Shown one piece after another: positions 1 to 8,435 of a stretch of DNA of 64,000 nt. How positions within the stretch are numbered: the first letter of the stretch is position 1; each line of letters starts with the position of its first letter. This stretch comes from Ruminococcaceae bacterium HV4-5-B5C (GTDB lineage Bacteria; Bacillota; Clostridia; Oscillospirales; Acutalibacteraceae): NCBI GenBank assembly GCA_900184925.1, contig FXYJ02000006.1, positions 62,001 through 126,000 on the forward strand. Reading direction: 5' to 3'. The notes under the pieces are model-generated. The model was not told the DNA's origin and did no database searches. It saw nothing but the letters and a program-made list of their open reading frames with translations. The position numbers and the translations under genes were made by a program.

Positions 1-659
1 TCTTTTTTTGTACCTTCCGGCTCGGTGCGGCTCAGGTAGCGGTAAACGGTCGGTTCGGAGATGAAGAGCTGCCGCGCAATTTCTGAAATGGCCCCCTTCA
101 TGGTAAGAACCCCGCGTTCGTTCAGGTGGTGCACAACAGCCACTTTTTCCTGCCGGGACATCCGCTGGGGGGAGACGCCCGTGCTTTCAATTGCCTGCCG
201 CACAAGCGAGGAGAGCATTTCCTCCACAGGGGTATCAAGATTCTCCCGGATGTCGGTGCGCACGTCGGAAAGGTTGAACTGCTGCTTCAGCCGCCGAAGG
301 GTGAGGTCCAGTTCATGCACGGCCGCTGTGCTGCGGTTGACGCAGAGCAGACCGATCAGCCGGTTTCCATTTTTGATAAAGTAAGTATTGGAGATAAAGT
401 CTTTGTTCTTGCTTACGCCCCGGTAATTTGAAAGAAAGTCCTGTTTTTCGTACAGACCTTCCCGGGTGATCTGGGTGGCAAGGTCGGTCATCGGCGAGCC
501 GATCTTGCGCCCGGAATGGTGCCCGTTGGCGATGGCCACCACGGTGCCTTCCTCCGATTTGGAAACGTCGTGCAGAAGAATTTCGCAGGCGGGGCCGCAC
601 AGGCTGGCCAGAAAAGGAACCAGCGGCTTGTACATCCCCAGAATCTCGTCGTCCGTCAT
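1..659 (-). CDS. YheO/DauR-type PAS-HTH transcriptional regulator (cut at window edge)
   Basis: The gene runs out of the window at position 1, so only 219 codons are visible, beginning MTDDEILGMYKPL. Residues about 10-120 look like the YheO-type PAS domain (KIGSPMTDLATQ, FIKNGNRLIGLLCVN). Residues about 165-215 form the C-terminal helix-turn-helix (SEIARQLFISEPTVYRYLS). An AAGGGG Shine-Dalgarno lies 8-10 bases upstream of the ATG at 657-659; the ATG at 664-666 is in another frame. The family includes DauR, which controls D-amino-acid catabolism. It is divergent from ridA, the C-S lyase and the amino acid permease, so it probably regulates them (inference). Confidence 0.85.
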   Translation of the reverse strand, partial: MTDDEILGMYKPLVPFLASLCGPACEILLHDVSKSEEGTVVAIANGHHSGRKIGSPMTDLATQITREGLYEKQDFLSNYRGVSKNKDFISNTYFIKNGNRLIGLLCVNRSTAAVHELDLTLRRLKQQFNLSDVRTDIRENLDTPVEEMLSSLVRQAIESTGVSPQRMSRQEKVAVVHHLNERGVLTMKGAISEIARQLFISEPTVYRYLSRTEPEGTKK

Positions 660-798
660 CTTGCATTACCCCTTCTTTGATGATTCATTATACCATCTTT
701 TCCCCGCGCGGCAAACACTTCGCTGTGAAATCTCAGAGAAAGCGGAGCGAGAGGAAGAAATTGAAACAAAACATTTCGACAAAAGTTGATAAAATGTA

Positions 799-827
799 TT
801 GTATTTCATAAAAACGCGTGATATGAT
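799..827 (+). promoter_or_regulatory. Candidate sigma-A promoter of the ridA operon
   Basis: A -35-like TTGTAT at 799-804 is followed after 17 bases by TATGAT at 822-827. It faces the ridA operon. The -35 is a weak match, so use of the site is inferred. Confidence 0.5.
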
Positions 828-842
828 AATGTCACAATCAGA

Positions 843-861
843 GAGATAATAAATTTATCTC
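843..861. promoter_or_regulatory. Inverted repeat in the ridA leader, candidate operator
   Basis: GAGATAA at 843-849 and TTATCTC at 855-861 are perfect inverted arms around 5 bases, just downstream of the candidate promoter and 50 bases before ridA. The position suits an operator for the divergent YheO/DauR-type regulator, but this is inference. Confidence 0.4.
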
Positions 862-910
862 ATTGCCGTTCTCTCAGGAGAAGAGAGAGCGGGGGAAAGG
901 ATGATATACT

Positions 911-1291
911 TTGCAGAAGAAAGCACTTCACTCAGCCAATGCTCCGGCGGCCATCGGCCCCTACTCACAGGCGGTTCAGGCCGGCGATACCATTTATGTT
1001 TCGGGTCAGCTTCCGGTCGACCCCGCGACCGGCGAGTTTGCGGGCGACGACATCGTCTCCCAGACAAAGCAGTCGCTTGAGAATATCCGTGCGGTTCTGG
1101 CTTCGGCCGGGGCGGGCATGGAGAACATCGTCAAGACAACGGTCTTTCTCAAAGACATGGAGGAGTTCGGGGCAATGAACGAGGTCTATGCCCGGTACTT
1201 CCCCGCCGACTGCCCGGCGCGCGCCGCCATTCAGATCGGGCGCCTGCCGAAGGACGCACGGGTAGAGATTGAGGCAGTTGCGGTTCTGTAA
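911..1291 (+). CDS. ridA: RidA family reactive enamine/imine deaminase
   Basis: This 126-residue protein hydrolyses reactive enamine/imine intermediates such as 2-aminoacrylate, which PLP enzymes release. The substrate-binding Arg104 sits in CPARAAIQIG and Glu119 in RVEIEAVAV, at the positions known from E. coli RidA, and the length is normal. The start is a TTG: the frame has a stop at 902-904, no ATG follows early, and GGGGGAAAGG lies about 10 bases upstream. It is first in an operon with a C-S lyase and an amino acid permease, which suggests it clears 2-aminoacrylate made by the lyase (inference). Confidence 0.93.
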   Translation: MQKKALHSANAPAAIGPYSQAVQAGDTIYVSGQLPVDPATGEFAGDDIVSQTKQSLENIRAVLASAGAGMENIVKTTVFLKDMEEFGAMNEVYARYFPADCPARAAIQIGRLPKDARVEIEAVAVL

Positions 1292-1352
1292 AAACGGAAC
1301 CTTCGGAAAAAATAAAGTGTTTTCTACTTTTTTAGAAAAGGAGCAGATGATC

Positions 1353-2564
1353 ATGAAGTACGATTTTACATCCATTATGGACAGACACGGCAAAGACGCA
1401 ATTGCAGTGGACGGTCTGGGCACCGCCCCCGGCTTTGCACCGGATGCACCGAAGGAGGGCTTCGACGCCATCCCGATGTGGGTAGCCGACATGAACTTCC
1501 CCACGGTTCCCACAATTCCCGAAGCGATCATCGAGCGCGCCAAGCACCCGGCCTACGGATACTTCGCGCCGACCGACGAGTATTTTAATTCGATTATTCA
1601 GTGGCACGAAAAGCGCAACGGAGCGACGGGCCTCACCAAAGAGTGCATCGGTTACGAAAACGGCGTTCTGGGCGGCGTTGTCTCTGCACTGGATGCGTTC
1701 TCCGCTCCGGGTGACGCAGTGCTGCTGCACTCCCCGACCTACATCGGCTTTACCATGTGCGTGGGCAACAACGGCCGCAAAATCGTCCACAGCCCGCTCA
1801 AAAAGGATGCGGAAGGCGTCTGGCGCATGGACTACGAAGACATGGACAAAAAGATCAAGGAGAACAAGATTCACGTTGCCATCTTCTGCAACCCGCACAA
1901 CCCGTGCGGCCGCGTCTGGGAAAAGTGGGAGATTGAAAAGGCGATGGAAGTTTACAAAAACAATCACTGCCTCGTGATTTCCGACGAGATCTGGTCCGAC
2001 ATCATCCTGAACGGACACAAGCACACGCCGGTGCAGTCGGTGAGCGAAGACGCCCGCAACCGCACCATCGCGGTGTACGCGCCGAGCAAGACGTTCAACC
2101 TGGCAGGGCTTGTTGGTTCTTACCACATTATTTATAACGAATATCTTCGGGACCGCGTTGCCGCGCAGAGCAGCAAACCGCATTACAACGACATGAATGT
2201 TCTGAGCATGCACGCGCTCATCGGCGCTTACAAGCCGGAAGGCTACGAGTGGGTGGACGAGCTGTGCGAAGTGCTCAGCGGGAACATCAACTATGCCTGT
2301 GACTACATTGCCGCGCATTTCCAGGGCGTCACCTTCTCCAAGCCGCAGGGAACCTACATGATGTTCCTTGACTGCACCGAGTGGTGCGAAAAACACGGCA
2401 AGACGATTGACGAACTCGAAAAGCTGGGCTGGAGCGTCGGCGTGGCATGGCAGGACGGCCGCATGTTCCACGGGCCGTGCGCCATTCGCCTGAACCTTGC
2501 CCTGCCGCTGAGCAGAGTCAAGGAAGCAATGAGCCGCCTCGACAAATACGTATTCAACGCATAA
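1353..2564 (+). CDS. MalY/PatB-type PLP-dependent cystathionine beta-lyase (class I/II aminotransferase fold)
   Basis: This 403-residue cytosolic fold-type I PLP enzyme most likely cleaves the C-S bond of cystathionine or cysteine conjugates to pyruvate, ammonia and a thiol. The PLP lysine is K246 in APSKTFNLAGL, the pyridine-nitrogen aspartate is D211 in VISDEIWSD, and NPHNPCGRVW is the family's NP-rich turn. The ATG at 1353 has AAAAGGAG 9 bases upstream; the in-frame ATG at 1347 sits too close to it. The exact substrate cannot be read from sequence, and aminotransferase activity remains possible. Confidence 0.85.
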   Translation: MKYDFTSIMDRHGKDAIAVDGLGTAPGFAPDAPKEGFDAIPMWVADMNFPTVPTIPEAIIERAKHPAYGYFAPTDEYFNSIIQWHEKRNGATGLTKECIGYENGVLGGVVSALDAFSAPGDAVLLHSPTYIGFTMCVGNNGRKIVHSPLKKDAEGVWRMDYEDMDKKIKENKIHVAIFCNPHNPCGRVWEKWEIEKAMEVYKNNHCLVISDEIWSDIILNGHKHTPVQSVSEDARNRTIAVYAPSKTFNLAGLVGSYHIIYNEYLRDRVAAQSSKPHYNDMNVLSMHALIGAYKPEGYEWVDELCEVLSGNINYACDYIAAHFQGVTFSKPQGTYMMFLDCTEWCEKHGKTIDELEKLGWSVGVAWQDGRMFHGPCAIRLNLALPLSRVKEAMSRLDKYVFNA

Positions 2565-2674
2565 GACGCAGTAAGGCAGAACACCGGCCGCCCAGCGCCG
2601 GAAACGGAAGCCGGACGGTCGGTTTTTTGATGAAGCCACCATCAAACTAAAGGATCAGGAATTGAGGAAAGAAA

Positions 2675-4129
2675 ATGAAAGAGAGTAGCAAGGTGCAAGT
2701 CTCCCCTCAGCCACCCACCACAGAACCGGCAATGGAAAAAGAAGACCTCACAAGAAAGCTGAAACCCCGCCACATGCAGATGATCGCCATCGGCGGTGCC
2801 ATCGGAGTAGGCCTTTTCTACGGCTCCGCGGGTGCAATCCAGATGGCGGGCCCCGCCGTCCTGCTCGTTTATGTCTTCTGCGGCATTGCGCTGTTCTTCA
2901 TTTGCCGCGCCATCGGCGAACTGTCGGTTGCGGAACCGCTCGCCGGAGCAGTTGTGTCTTACTCCAATCGCTACCTGCACCCGTTTGTCGGGTTCTTCCT
3001 CGGCTGGAACAGCCTCCTGTTCATGGCCGCGGGCAGCGGCGCAGAATTCAATGCTCTGGGCAAGTACGTGCAGTACTGGTTCCCGAATGTGCCCATCTGG
3101 GTCAGTGCGCTCTGCGTTGTGGTACTGGTTACAATCATTAATCTGGTTTCGGTTGCAGTTTACGGTGAAATCGAGTTCTGGCTTTCGACCGTAAAAGTGG
3201 TTACGATCATCCTGATGATCGTCATGGGCCTCGGAATCATTCTGACGGGCATCGGAAACGGCGGCAAGGCCGTCGGCTTCGGAAACCTGGTTAATAACGG
3301 CGGATTCTTCCCGAACGGTGTGCAGGGAATGCTGCTCTCCGTTGTTCTGGTGGCTTTTTCCTTCGGCGGAACGGACGGCGTTGCAGTGACGGCGGGCGAA
3401 GCCGAGAACGTGGAAAAGACGATTCCGAAGGCAATCAACGGCGTGTTCCTGCGTATCCTGATCTTCTACGTCGGTGCCACGCTTGTTATGCTCTGCCTCT
3501 GGCCCTGGAATAAAATCGGCACGGCGGGCAGCCCGTTTGTTGAAGTGTTTTCCAAGATCGGCATTCCCGCGGCTGCTTCCATCATCAACTTCGTCGTGAT
3601 TACGGCGGCTGTTTCGTCTCTGAACAGCGGCATTTACAGCACGAGCCGCATGGTTTACAATCTTGCGCTTCAGGGCAAAGCCCCGAAAGCCATGGCAAAA
3701 GTCAATAAGCAGAAATCGCCGTACGTTACCATCTTTGTAATTGTAGCGGTACAGCTCGTCGGCGTTCTGCTGAATGCGATTGTTCCCGCAAAGGCGTTCT
3801 CCTACTTCTCCTCGCTTGTCGTTTTCGGCCTCGTATCGAACTGGATCTGCGAGCTTCTTTGCCAGTATCGCTTCCGCAAGCTGAAAATTAAAAATCATGA
3901 GGAAGACCAGATCAAGTTCAAAATGCCCTGGTGGCCGTTCTCCAACTATTTTGCCCTTGCATTCATGGCGCTTGTCCTGGTGATGATTGCGGTCATCCCG
4001 GATTTCCGCATTACTTACTACGTTGCTCCGGTGTGGCTCCTGATCCTTTTCATTGCCTACCGGATTTCAAACAAAAAGAAGGCGGCGCAGGCCGGTAACA
4101 CCGACGCTCCGACCGGGAATGGCGACTGA
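2675..4129 (+). CDS. Amino acid permease, AAT/APC superfamily
   Basis: This 484-residue integral membrane transporter has about 12 predicted helices. The N-terminal family signature KPRHMQMIAIGGAIGVGLFY is followed by AGPAVLLVYVFCGI and EPLAGAVVSYSNRY, typical of proton-coupled AAT-family permeases. The C-tail is charged and hydrophilic. It is third in the operon after the C-S lyase, so it probably imports the amino acid or conjugate processed by the two upstream enzymes. Specificity cannot be assigned. A bidirectional terminator follows 23 bases after the stop. Confidence 0.9.
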   Translation: MKESSKVQVSPQPPTTEPAMEKEDLTRKLKPRHMQMIAIGGAIGVGLFYGSAGAIQMAGPAVLLVYVFCGIALFFICRAIGELSVAEPLAGAVVSYSNRYLHPFVGFFLGWNSLLFMAAGSGAEFNALGKYVQYWFPNVPIWVSALCVVVLVTIINLVSVAVYGEIEFWLSTVKVVTIILMIVMGLGIILTGIGNGGKAVGFGNLVNNGGFFPNGVQGMLLSVVLVAFSFGGTDGVAVTAGEAENVEKTIPKAINGVFLRILIFYVGATLVMLCLWPWNKIGTAGSPFVEVFSKIGIPAAASIINFVVITAAVSSLNSGIYSTSRMVYNLALQGKAPKAMAKVNKQKSPYVTIFVIVAVQLVGVLLNAIVPAKAFSYFSSLVVFGLVSNWICELLCQYRFRKLKIKNHEEDQIKFKMPWWPFSNYFALAFMALVLVMIAVIPDFRITYYVAPVWLLILFIAYRISNKKKAAQAGNTDAPTGNGD

Positions 4130-4151
4130 CCGGTTCGGTACAGCGAAAAAC

Positions 4152-4192
4152 AAAAAAAGGCGGCAGCGGAGAAATCCGCTGCCGCCTTTTTA
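4152..4192. terminator. Bidirectional intrinsic terminator
   Basis: AAGGCGGCAGCGGA and TCCGCTGCCGCCTT form a perfect long stem around a short loop, with an A-run before and a T-run after. It sits between the convergent permease and alcohol dehydrogenase genes and can serve both. Confidence 0.9.
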
Positions 4193-4199
4193 ACGATGT

Positions 4200-5381
4200 T
4201 CAGTGGTTTGCGTCTTTGTAGATGAGGTAGCAGTCTTCGCCGTTGAGCTTCTTAAAATTCCCTACGGTGCGCGCCCCGTGGAACACACAGCGGTCGGCGA
4301 GGCCGCGCAGCGATTCCTCGCTCTGCACGCCGATGCCGAGTTCCGTGAAGCAGGTCGGCATGCCGATGGAGCGGAAGTATTCAACCGTTTTTTCAATGCC
4401 GAGAAGAACCGTCTCCTGCACGCTCCCGCCGGAGACCTGCCAGACCTTTTCGGCGAAACGGACAAAACGCTCGGGCTTCTGCCCCATGCAGTACCGTGCC
4501 CAGGAGGCCCAGACAGTCGTCAGGCTTGCGCCGTGGGCGACGTTGAACGTTGCGCTGAGTTCGTGCCCGAACTGGTGCGTGGCGAAATCCTTCACACCCC
4601 CGAGGCCGGTCAGGTCGTTGTGGGAAAGGCTTCCCGCCCACATGAGCTCACTCATCGGGCCGTAATCGTGCGGATTTTCGACGGCTGCTTTTCCGTTGCG
4701 GATGACCGTGCGCAGCAGCGCTTCGGCGATCTCGTCGGTCAGCTCGTTGCCGTCCTGAAGCGTGAAGTAGCGTTCCATGGTGTGCATCATGATATCCGCC
4801 GTGCCGCACGCGACCTGATATTTCGGCAGCGTGAAGGTCAGCTCGGGGTCCATGACGGCAAACTTTGCGCGGTTAAACGGAGTGTTGAGGCCGCGCTTGA
4901 CGCGCAGCTCGTCGTTTGTGAGTACTGCGGAGTCGCTCATCTCACTCCCTGCGGCGGAGATGGTGAGAACGGACCCAATGGGCAGACTCTTTGTTACCGG
5001 GACCTTCTGTGTCCAGAAGTCCCAGATTGGCGTGCCCGGGTTGGCCGCGCCGATGGCGACAGCTTTTGCCGTGTCGATGACGCTGCCGCCGCCGACCGCA
5101 AGAATGAAGTCCGCGCCGAAGCTCACGGCGATCTCGACGCCCTGCTCCGCACGGCTGAGAAGGGGATTCGGCTGCACGCCGCCGAGCTTTTCAAACGGAA
5201 TGCCCGCGCCGGAGAATTCCTGCCCGATTGTTTCGAGCAGGCCGCTCTTTTCGGCGCTGTGCCCTCCGTATATCAGCAGGACTTTCGTTCCGCCGTGCTT
5301 TTTGACGAGCGCCGCGGCCTGCTTTTCCGTACCGGGTCCAAAAACGATTTCCGTCGGAATCCAAAAATTAAAACTGTTCAA
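4200..5381 (-). CDS. Iron-containing (group III) NAD(P)H-dependent alcohol dehydrogenase, BdhA/YqhD type
   Basis: This 393-residue cytosolic enzyme probably reduces aldehydes to alcohols for fermentation. The cofactor motif GGGSVIDTAKAVA lies at residues 97-109. The metal ligands D196, H200, H269 and H283 match the D/H/H/H set of the butanol dehydrogenase/YqhD subgroup (in DIMMHTMERY, ATHQFGHE and NVAHGAS). Length and both domains are complete. An AAGGAGAATCA ribosome site precedes the ATG. The gene stands alone between a terminator and a repeat-rich gap. The natural aldehyde is unknown. Confidence 0.92.
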   Translation of the reverse strand: MNSFNFWIPTEIVFGPGTEKQAAALVKKHGGTKVLLIYGGHSAEKSGLLETIGQEFSGAGIPFEKLGGVQPNPLLSRAEQGVEIAVSFGADFILAVGGGSVIDTAKAVAIGAANPGTPIWDFWTQKVPVTKSLPIGSVLTISAAGSEMSDSAVLTNDELRVKRGLNTPFNRAKFAVMDPELTFTLPKYQVACGTADIMMHTMERYFTLQDGNELTDEIAEALLRTVIRNGKAAVENPHDYGPMSELMWAGSLSHNDLTGLGGVKDFATHQFGHELSATFNVAHGASLTTVWASWARYCMGQKPERFVRFAEKVWQVSGGSVQETVLLGIEKTVEYFRSIGMPTCFTELGIGVQSEESLRGLADRCVFHGARTVGNFKKLNGEDCYLIYKDANH

Positions 5382-5654
5382 AAATGATTCTCCTTTCAGC
5401 GAAACAGGCTCAGCCTGCGCCGACCGGAGGCAGCGTGACGCTTCGCAAAATCAGGGCCCCATGCGGGAACACTGCTACGCGCGTGCCCGCGTTACCCCTA
5501 AGCTGCTTCGCTTACCCGCCGTCTCCGGTCAGTTAGCTTATTCGGGAGAATTCGTTAAGCTCTCCCGACAAAATGAACTTGCGATTTTCACCGAGCCAGA
5601 CGGTGGGGCGAAACAGGCTTTGCCTGCCGGGGTGTCGGCAGCGGCGCCTCGCCG
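5382..5654. other. Hairpin-rich intergenic region between ychF and the alcohol dehydrogenase
   Basis: No gene is seen. The stretch holds nested inverted repeats. CAGGC-N3-GCCTG occurs at 5405-5417 and again at 5614-5626. TCGGGAGA/TCTCCCGA spans 5542-5568. A long-range pair GACCGGAG/CTCCGGTC lies at 5422-5429 and 5523-5530, and TAAGC/GCTTA near 5500. It could be a repetitive element or the structured tail/leader of the flanking minus-strand genes. Confidence 0.5.
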
Positions 5655-6749
5655 CTAGACGTTGAAACGGAAGAGCACAACGTCGCCGTCGTTCATCACA
5701 TAGTCTTTGCCTTCAGAGCGGACGAGGCCCTTTTCCTTTGCGGCGGGCATGGTTCCGCACTTCACGAGGTCGTCAAACGCCACGACCTCCGCGCGGATGA
5801 ATCCGCGTTCAAAGTCCGTATGGATTTTTCCGGCGGCCTGCGGCGCCTTGGTTCCTTTTTTAATGGTCCACGCGCGCACTTCCGGCTCGCCTGCCGTCAG
5901 GTAGCTGATGAGGCCGAGGAGCGAGTAGCAGGCGCGGATGAGGCGGTCGAGGCCCGATTCGTCGAGACCCATGTCGGAGAGGAACATTTTTTTCTCGTCA
6001 TAGCTCATGTCGGCGATTTCGGCTTCGGTTTCGGCGCAGATGGGAAGAACCCCCGCGCCCTCCGAGGCAGCAATCTCCTCAACGATCTTAAAGTTTTCGT
6101 TGCGTTCGATCCCGCCTCTGAAGTCGTCTTCACTCATGTTGGCGGCGTAGATGATCGGCTTTGCGCTCAGCAGCGAAACGGAGGCAAGCAGCGCAGCCTC
6201 GTCTTCGGTGCATTCCACCGTGCGGGCGGATTTCCCTGCGTCGAGGGAGGCTTTGACGCGCTTGAAGAAGTCGAGTTCAATCTGATATTTCTTGTCCGCC
6301 TTAATCATCTTCTGTGTCCTCTCGATGCGGCGGTCAAGAACTTCGAGGTCGGAAAGAATCAGCTCGAGGTTGATGGTTTCAATATCGCGCTTCGGGTCGA
6401 TGGAGCCGTCCACGTGGACGATGTCGTCGTTTACGAAGCAGCGGACCACGTGCACGATGGCGTCGCATTCGCGGATGTTTGCAAGAAATTTGTTGCCTAG
6501 GCCTTCGCCCTTCGACGCGCCGCGCACAAGGCCGGCGATGTCGACAAAGTCGACGGTTGCGGGTGTGTATTTCTGCGGGTGATACAGGTCGGAGAGCCAG
6601 TCGAGGCGCTTGTCGGGCACAGCCACGGTGCCCATGTTCGGCTCGATGGTGCAGAACGGATAGTTCGCCGCCTGCGCCCCCGCATTCGTAATGGCGTTGA
6701 ACAGCGTGCTTTTTCCCACGTTCGGAAGTCCTACGATCCCCAGTTTCAT
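5655..6749 (-). CDS. ychF: YchF/OLA1 family redox-regulated P-loop ATPase
   Basis: This 364-residue ribosome-associated Obg-family P-loop protein has the usual family length. Walker A is GLPNVGKST near the N-terminus and [16 protein letters not shown] is the G3/switch region. The specificity motif is NMSE rather than NKxD, which in this family means ATP is preferred over GTP. The C-terminal TGS-like domain ([13 protein letters not shown]) is intact. The ATG at 6749 has AAGGA 9 bases upstream; an in-frame ATG 27 bases earlier lacks a ribosome site. Its role is in translation and stress responses in studied bacteria. Confidence 0.95.
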   Translation of the reverse strand: MKLGIVGLPNVGKSTLFNAITNAGAQAANYPFCTIEPNMGTVAVPDKRLDWLSDLYHPQKYTPATVDFVDIAGLVRGASKGEGLGNKFLANIRECDAIVHVVRCFVNDDIVHVDGSIDPKRDIETINLELILSDLEVLDRRIERTQKMIKADKKYQIELDFFKRVKASLDAGKSARTVECTEDEAALLASVSLLSAKPIIYAANMSEDDFRGGIERNENFKIVEEIAASEGAGVLPICAETEAEIADMSYDEKKMFLSDMGLDESGLDRLIRACYSLLGLISYLTAGEPEVRAWTIKKGTKAPQAAGKIHTDFERGFIRAEVVAFDDLVKCGTMPAAKEKGLVRSEGKDYVMNDGDVVLFRFNV

Positions 6750-6848
6750 TTCAGTGAATCCTTCTTTGCTTTTCATGATGGGATGATGCTGGATTTATTA
6801 TATCCGAAATCCATCTTCCCCGCAAGCGGGGCGGCAGCGTCTGATACG

Positions 6849-6878
6849 CTTTCGCGTCCGAAAGCTGCAAACCGTAGA
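6849..6878 (+). repeat. 30-bp inverted-pair repeat, left copy
   Basis: This 30-bp sequence recurs in reverse complement at 10742-10771 with 29 of 30 bases the same. It contains a hairpin with arms GCTTTCG and CGAAAGC. Both copies lie about 95 bases upstream of a minus-strand gene start (ychF, tex), but in opposite orientations. Confidence 0.75.
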
Positions 6879-6913
6879 GTTCCGACGTTTACGCTCCACT
6901 TGAAAAGAAAAAC

Positions 6914-6942
6914 TTGACAATGGAAGTACCATGCAATACAAT
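6914..6942 (+). promoter_or_regulatory. Promoter of the padR operon
   Basis: TTGACA at 6914-6919, a 17-base spacer, and TACAAT at 6937-6942 give a near-consensus sigma-A promoter. Its -10 element lies inside the left arm of the operator palindrome. Confidence 0.85.
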
Positions 6943-6964
6943 ATAGATGCTATCTTGTATTGCA
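6932..6964. promoter_or_regulatory. PadR operator palindrome
   Basis: TGCAATACAA at 6932-6941 and TTGTATTGCA at 6955-6964 are perfect 10-base inverted arms 13 bases apart. The site overlaps the -10 box and ends 15 bases before padR. PadR regulators typically bind such palindromes, so direct autorepression is expected. Confidence 0.85.
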
Positions 6965-6979
6965 ATGTAGGAGGCAGGA

Positions 6980-7342
6980 ATGAACGAACGATCACAGCTT
7001 CTAAAGGGAACGCTCGAGGGCTGCATTCTTAAAGTGATTTCAGAGCGTGAGACATACGGCTATGAAATTTCGCAGAGGCTGAAAGAAAACGGCTTTCCGC
7101 ATATTTCGGAGGGAACGATATACCCCCTGCTGCTCAGGCTTGAAAAAAACGCGATGATTGTTGCGGAATACCGGGATTCCACCCTTGGCCCGAAGAGAAA
7201 ATATTATTCGATTACAACAGAGGGCCGTACGTTTCTGGATGATTTTGTTCACAGTTGGTGTGATCTGCAGAAATCCATCAATCAGCTGTTTTCAAATTTT
7301 GGAGGAGGCATAACAAATGTCGGAACTTTTGAAGATCAATAA
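6980..7342 (+). CDS. PadR family transcriptional regulator
   Basis: This 120-residue PadR regulator has the winged helix over residues 5-85: LKGTLEGCILKVI, TYGYEISQRLKENGF, the recognition-helix stretch EGTIYPLLLRLEK, and the wing GPKRKYYSITTEG. A short C-terminal helix for dimerisation follows. AGGAGG lies 6 bases before the ATG. Its 3' end overlaps the following membrane gene by 26 bases, so the two are translationally coupled. It probably represses its own operon through the perfect palindrome on its promoter. The inducer is unknown. Confidence 0.93.
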   Translation: MNERSQLLKGTLEGCILKVISERETYGYEISQRLKENGFPHISEGTIYPLLLRLEKNAMIVAEYRDSTLGPKRKYYSITTEGRTFLDDFVHSWCDLQKSINQLFSNFGGGITNVGTFEDQ

Positions 7343-8018
7343 AAAGAACAATGATCTGGACCGGCGGCTTTCAGAAGAAAACACGCCGATTATCATGGAT
7401 ATGGTAGCCTACCTGCGTATGGCGCCGCTCTCTGACATGCAGGTCGAAGAAATCAGACAGGATCTTCTCGATATGGCACTGAGCGCGCAGGAACGGGAAG
7501 AACCGCTTTCGAACGTCTTCGGAGCGGATGGGAAGGCTTTTTGTGATGAGATTATTTCCAGCGTAAAACACCGGAAGCCCGGAAACCTGTTTTTGCAGTG
7601 GTTGCTGGCTGCGTGCGCCGTGATTTCTATTATGGGTGTCATTGATCTCGTCTTTTCCGGGTATCTGATCGGCGTTGTCCGGGCAATTCGCAGCCATGCG
7701 CAGATCAGTCTTTCTTACCCCATCACGCTTGGTTTCCTGTTGAACGGAGTGATTATTGCGGCCGCATCATTCGGAATTGTCTACCTGATCGGCAGGCATT
7801 CCTTTGAAACCAAGAAATTTGCAGAAAAGTTTGATTCTCTGCCGAAGCCCAGAAAATTTTTGATTGGCGGTGTGTTCGGTGCGGCTCTTTTCGGATATCT
7901 GTTTGGAATTGTGAAACTGGGCGAAATCGTTTTGGTGTCGGTAAACGTCATTGCTTACTGCGCCTTCCTTCTGATTTTCTTCGTAATTTATAAAATCGGC
8001 TCCGGAGCGATAGGATAG
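7317..8018 (+). CDS. DUF1129/DUF1048-like multi-pass membrane protein
   Basis: This 233-residue protein has a soluble helical N-terminal third (residues 1-90, including EIRQDLLDMALSAQEREE) followed by four hydrophobic segments at about 97-120, 135-160, 178-197 and 200-225. The ATG at 7317 lies inside padR, preceded by GGAGGAGG. PadR-coupled membrane proteins of this kind are common in Firmicutes and may act in envelope stress or multidrug response, but no activity can be assigned. A terminator follows immediately. Confidence 0.75.
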   Translation: MSELLKINKKNNDLDRRLSEENTPIIMDMVAYLRMAPLSDMQVEEIRQDLLDMALSAQEREEPLSNVFGADGKAFCDEIISSVKHRKPGNLFLQWLLAACAVISIMGVIDLVFSGYLIGVVRAIRSHAQISLSYPITLGFLLNGVIIAAASFGIVYLIGRHSFETKKFAEKFDSLPKPRKFLIGGVFGAALFGYLFGIVKLGEIVLVSVNVIAYCAFLLIFFVIYKIGSGAIG

Positions 8019-8046
8019 AAAAACCGCCCGCAGACGGCGGGCGGAA
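8019..8046. terminator. Intrinsic terminator, copy 1 of an identical 28-bp element
   Basis: CCGCCCG/CGGGCGG stem flanked by A-run and AA. It lies between the convergent genes ending at 8018 and 8067. An identical 28-base copy is at 8436-8463. Confidence 0.8.
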
Positions 8047-8066
8047 AACACATTTGGCAAGAGAAA

Positions 8067-8306
8067 TTATTCTTTCTTCTCTTTTGCAAAGGTGTCAAGC
8101 GCAAAAATAAAAGCAGTAAAGAAAAACAGTCCCATGATCCATACCAATAGTCCGTTTTCGTCGAATGGAAATACGGTAAAAAGAGAAACGATAAGATTAC
8201 GAAGCAGATACAGAAGATACTGGATCAGCAGAAAAACCGGGTAAGAGAGTACGCACAGCCATAGGCTGATCCGGTACTTTCGGAGAGTTTCTTTCCATCC
8301 TTTCAT
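8067..8306 (-). CDS. Small two-helix membrane protein, unrecognised
   Basis: This 79-residue protein begins MKGWKETLRKYRISL, chosen because GGAGG lies 8 bases upstream of the ATG at 8306; a longer reading to 8411 runs through the promoter. There are two hydrophobic segments, residues about 13-38 (WLCVLSYPVFLLIQYLLYLL) and 50-70 (LVWIMGLFFFTAFIFAL), with a basic start and an acidic/lysine end (KEKKE). No family was recognised. Its promoter carries a half-site TGCAATA like the neighbouring PadR operator, so it may be in the same regulon. Confidence 0.65.
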   Translation of the reverse strand: MKGWKETLRKYRISLWLCVLSYPVFLLIQYLLYLLRNLIVSLFTVFPFDENGLLVWIMGLFFFTAFIFALDTFAKEKKE

Positions 8307-8336
8307 CGTTGACACCTCCGCAATAATCTTAAAATA

Positions 8337-8365
8337 ACAATATTGCAAATAACAGGAAATGTCAA
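8337..8365 (-). promoter_or_regulatory. Promoter of the small membrane protein gene
   Basis: On the minus strand TTGACA (8360-8365), a 17-base spacer and TATTGT (8337-8342) form a good sigma-A promoter. The -10 overlaps TGCAATA, identical to one half of the PadR operator arm. Confidence 0.75.
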
Positions 8366-8405
8366 CGGTATTTTCCATATAGCAACAAAATGCCAGCTTA
8401 GCGCT

Positions 8406-8433
8406 TTCCACCGATTCGCGCTTGCCGGTGGAA
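8406..8433. repeat. Inverted repeat next to terminator
   Basis: TTCCACCG and CGGTGGAA are perfect 8-base arms around 12 bases, directly abutting the second copy of the 28-bp terminator. Confidence 0.5.
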
Positions 8434-8435
8434 TA

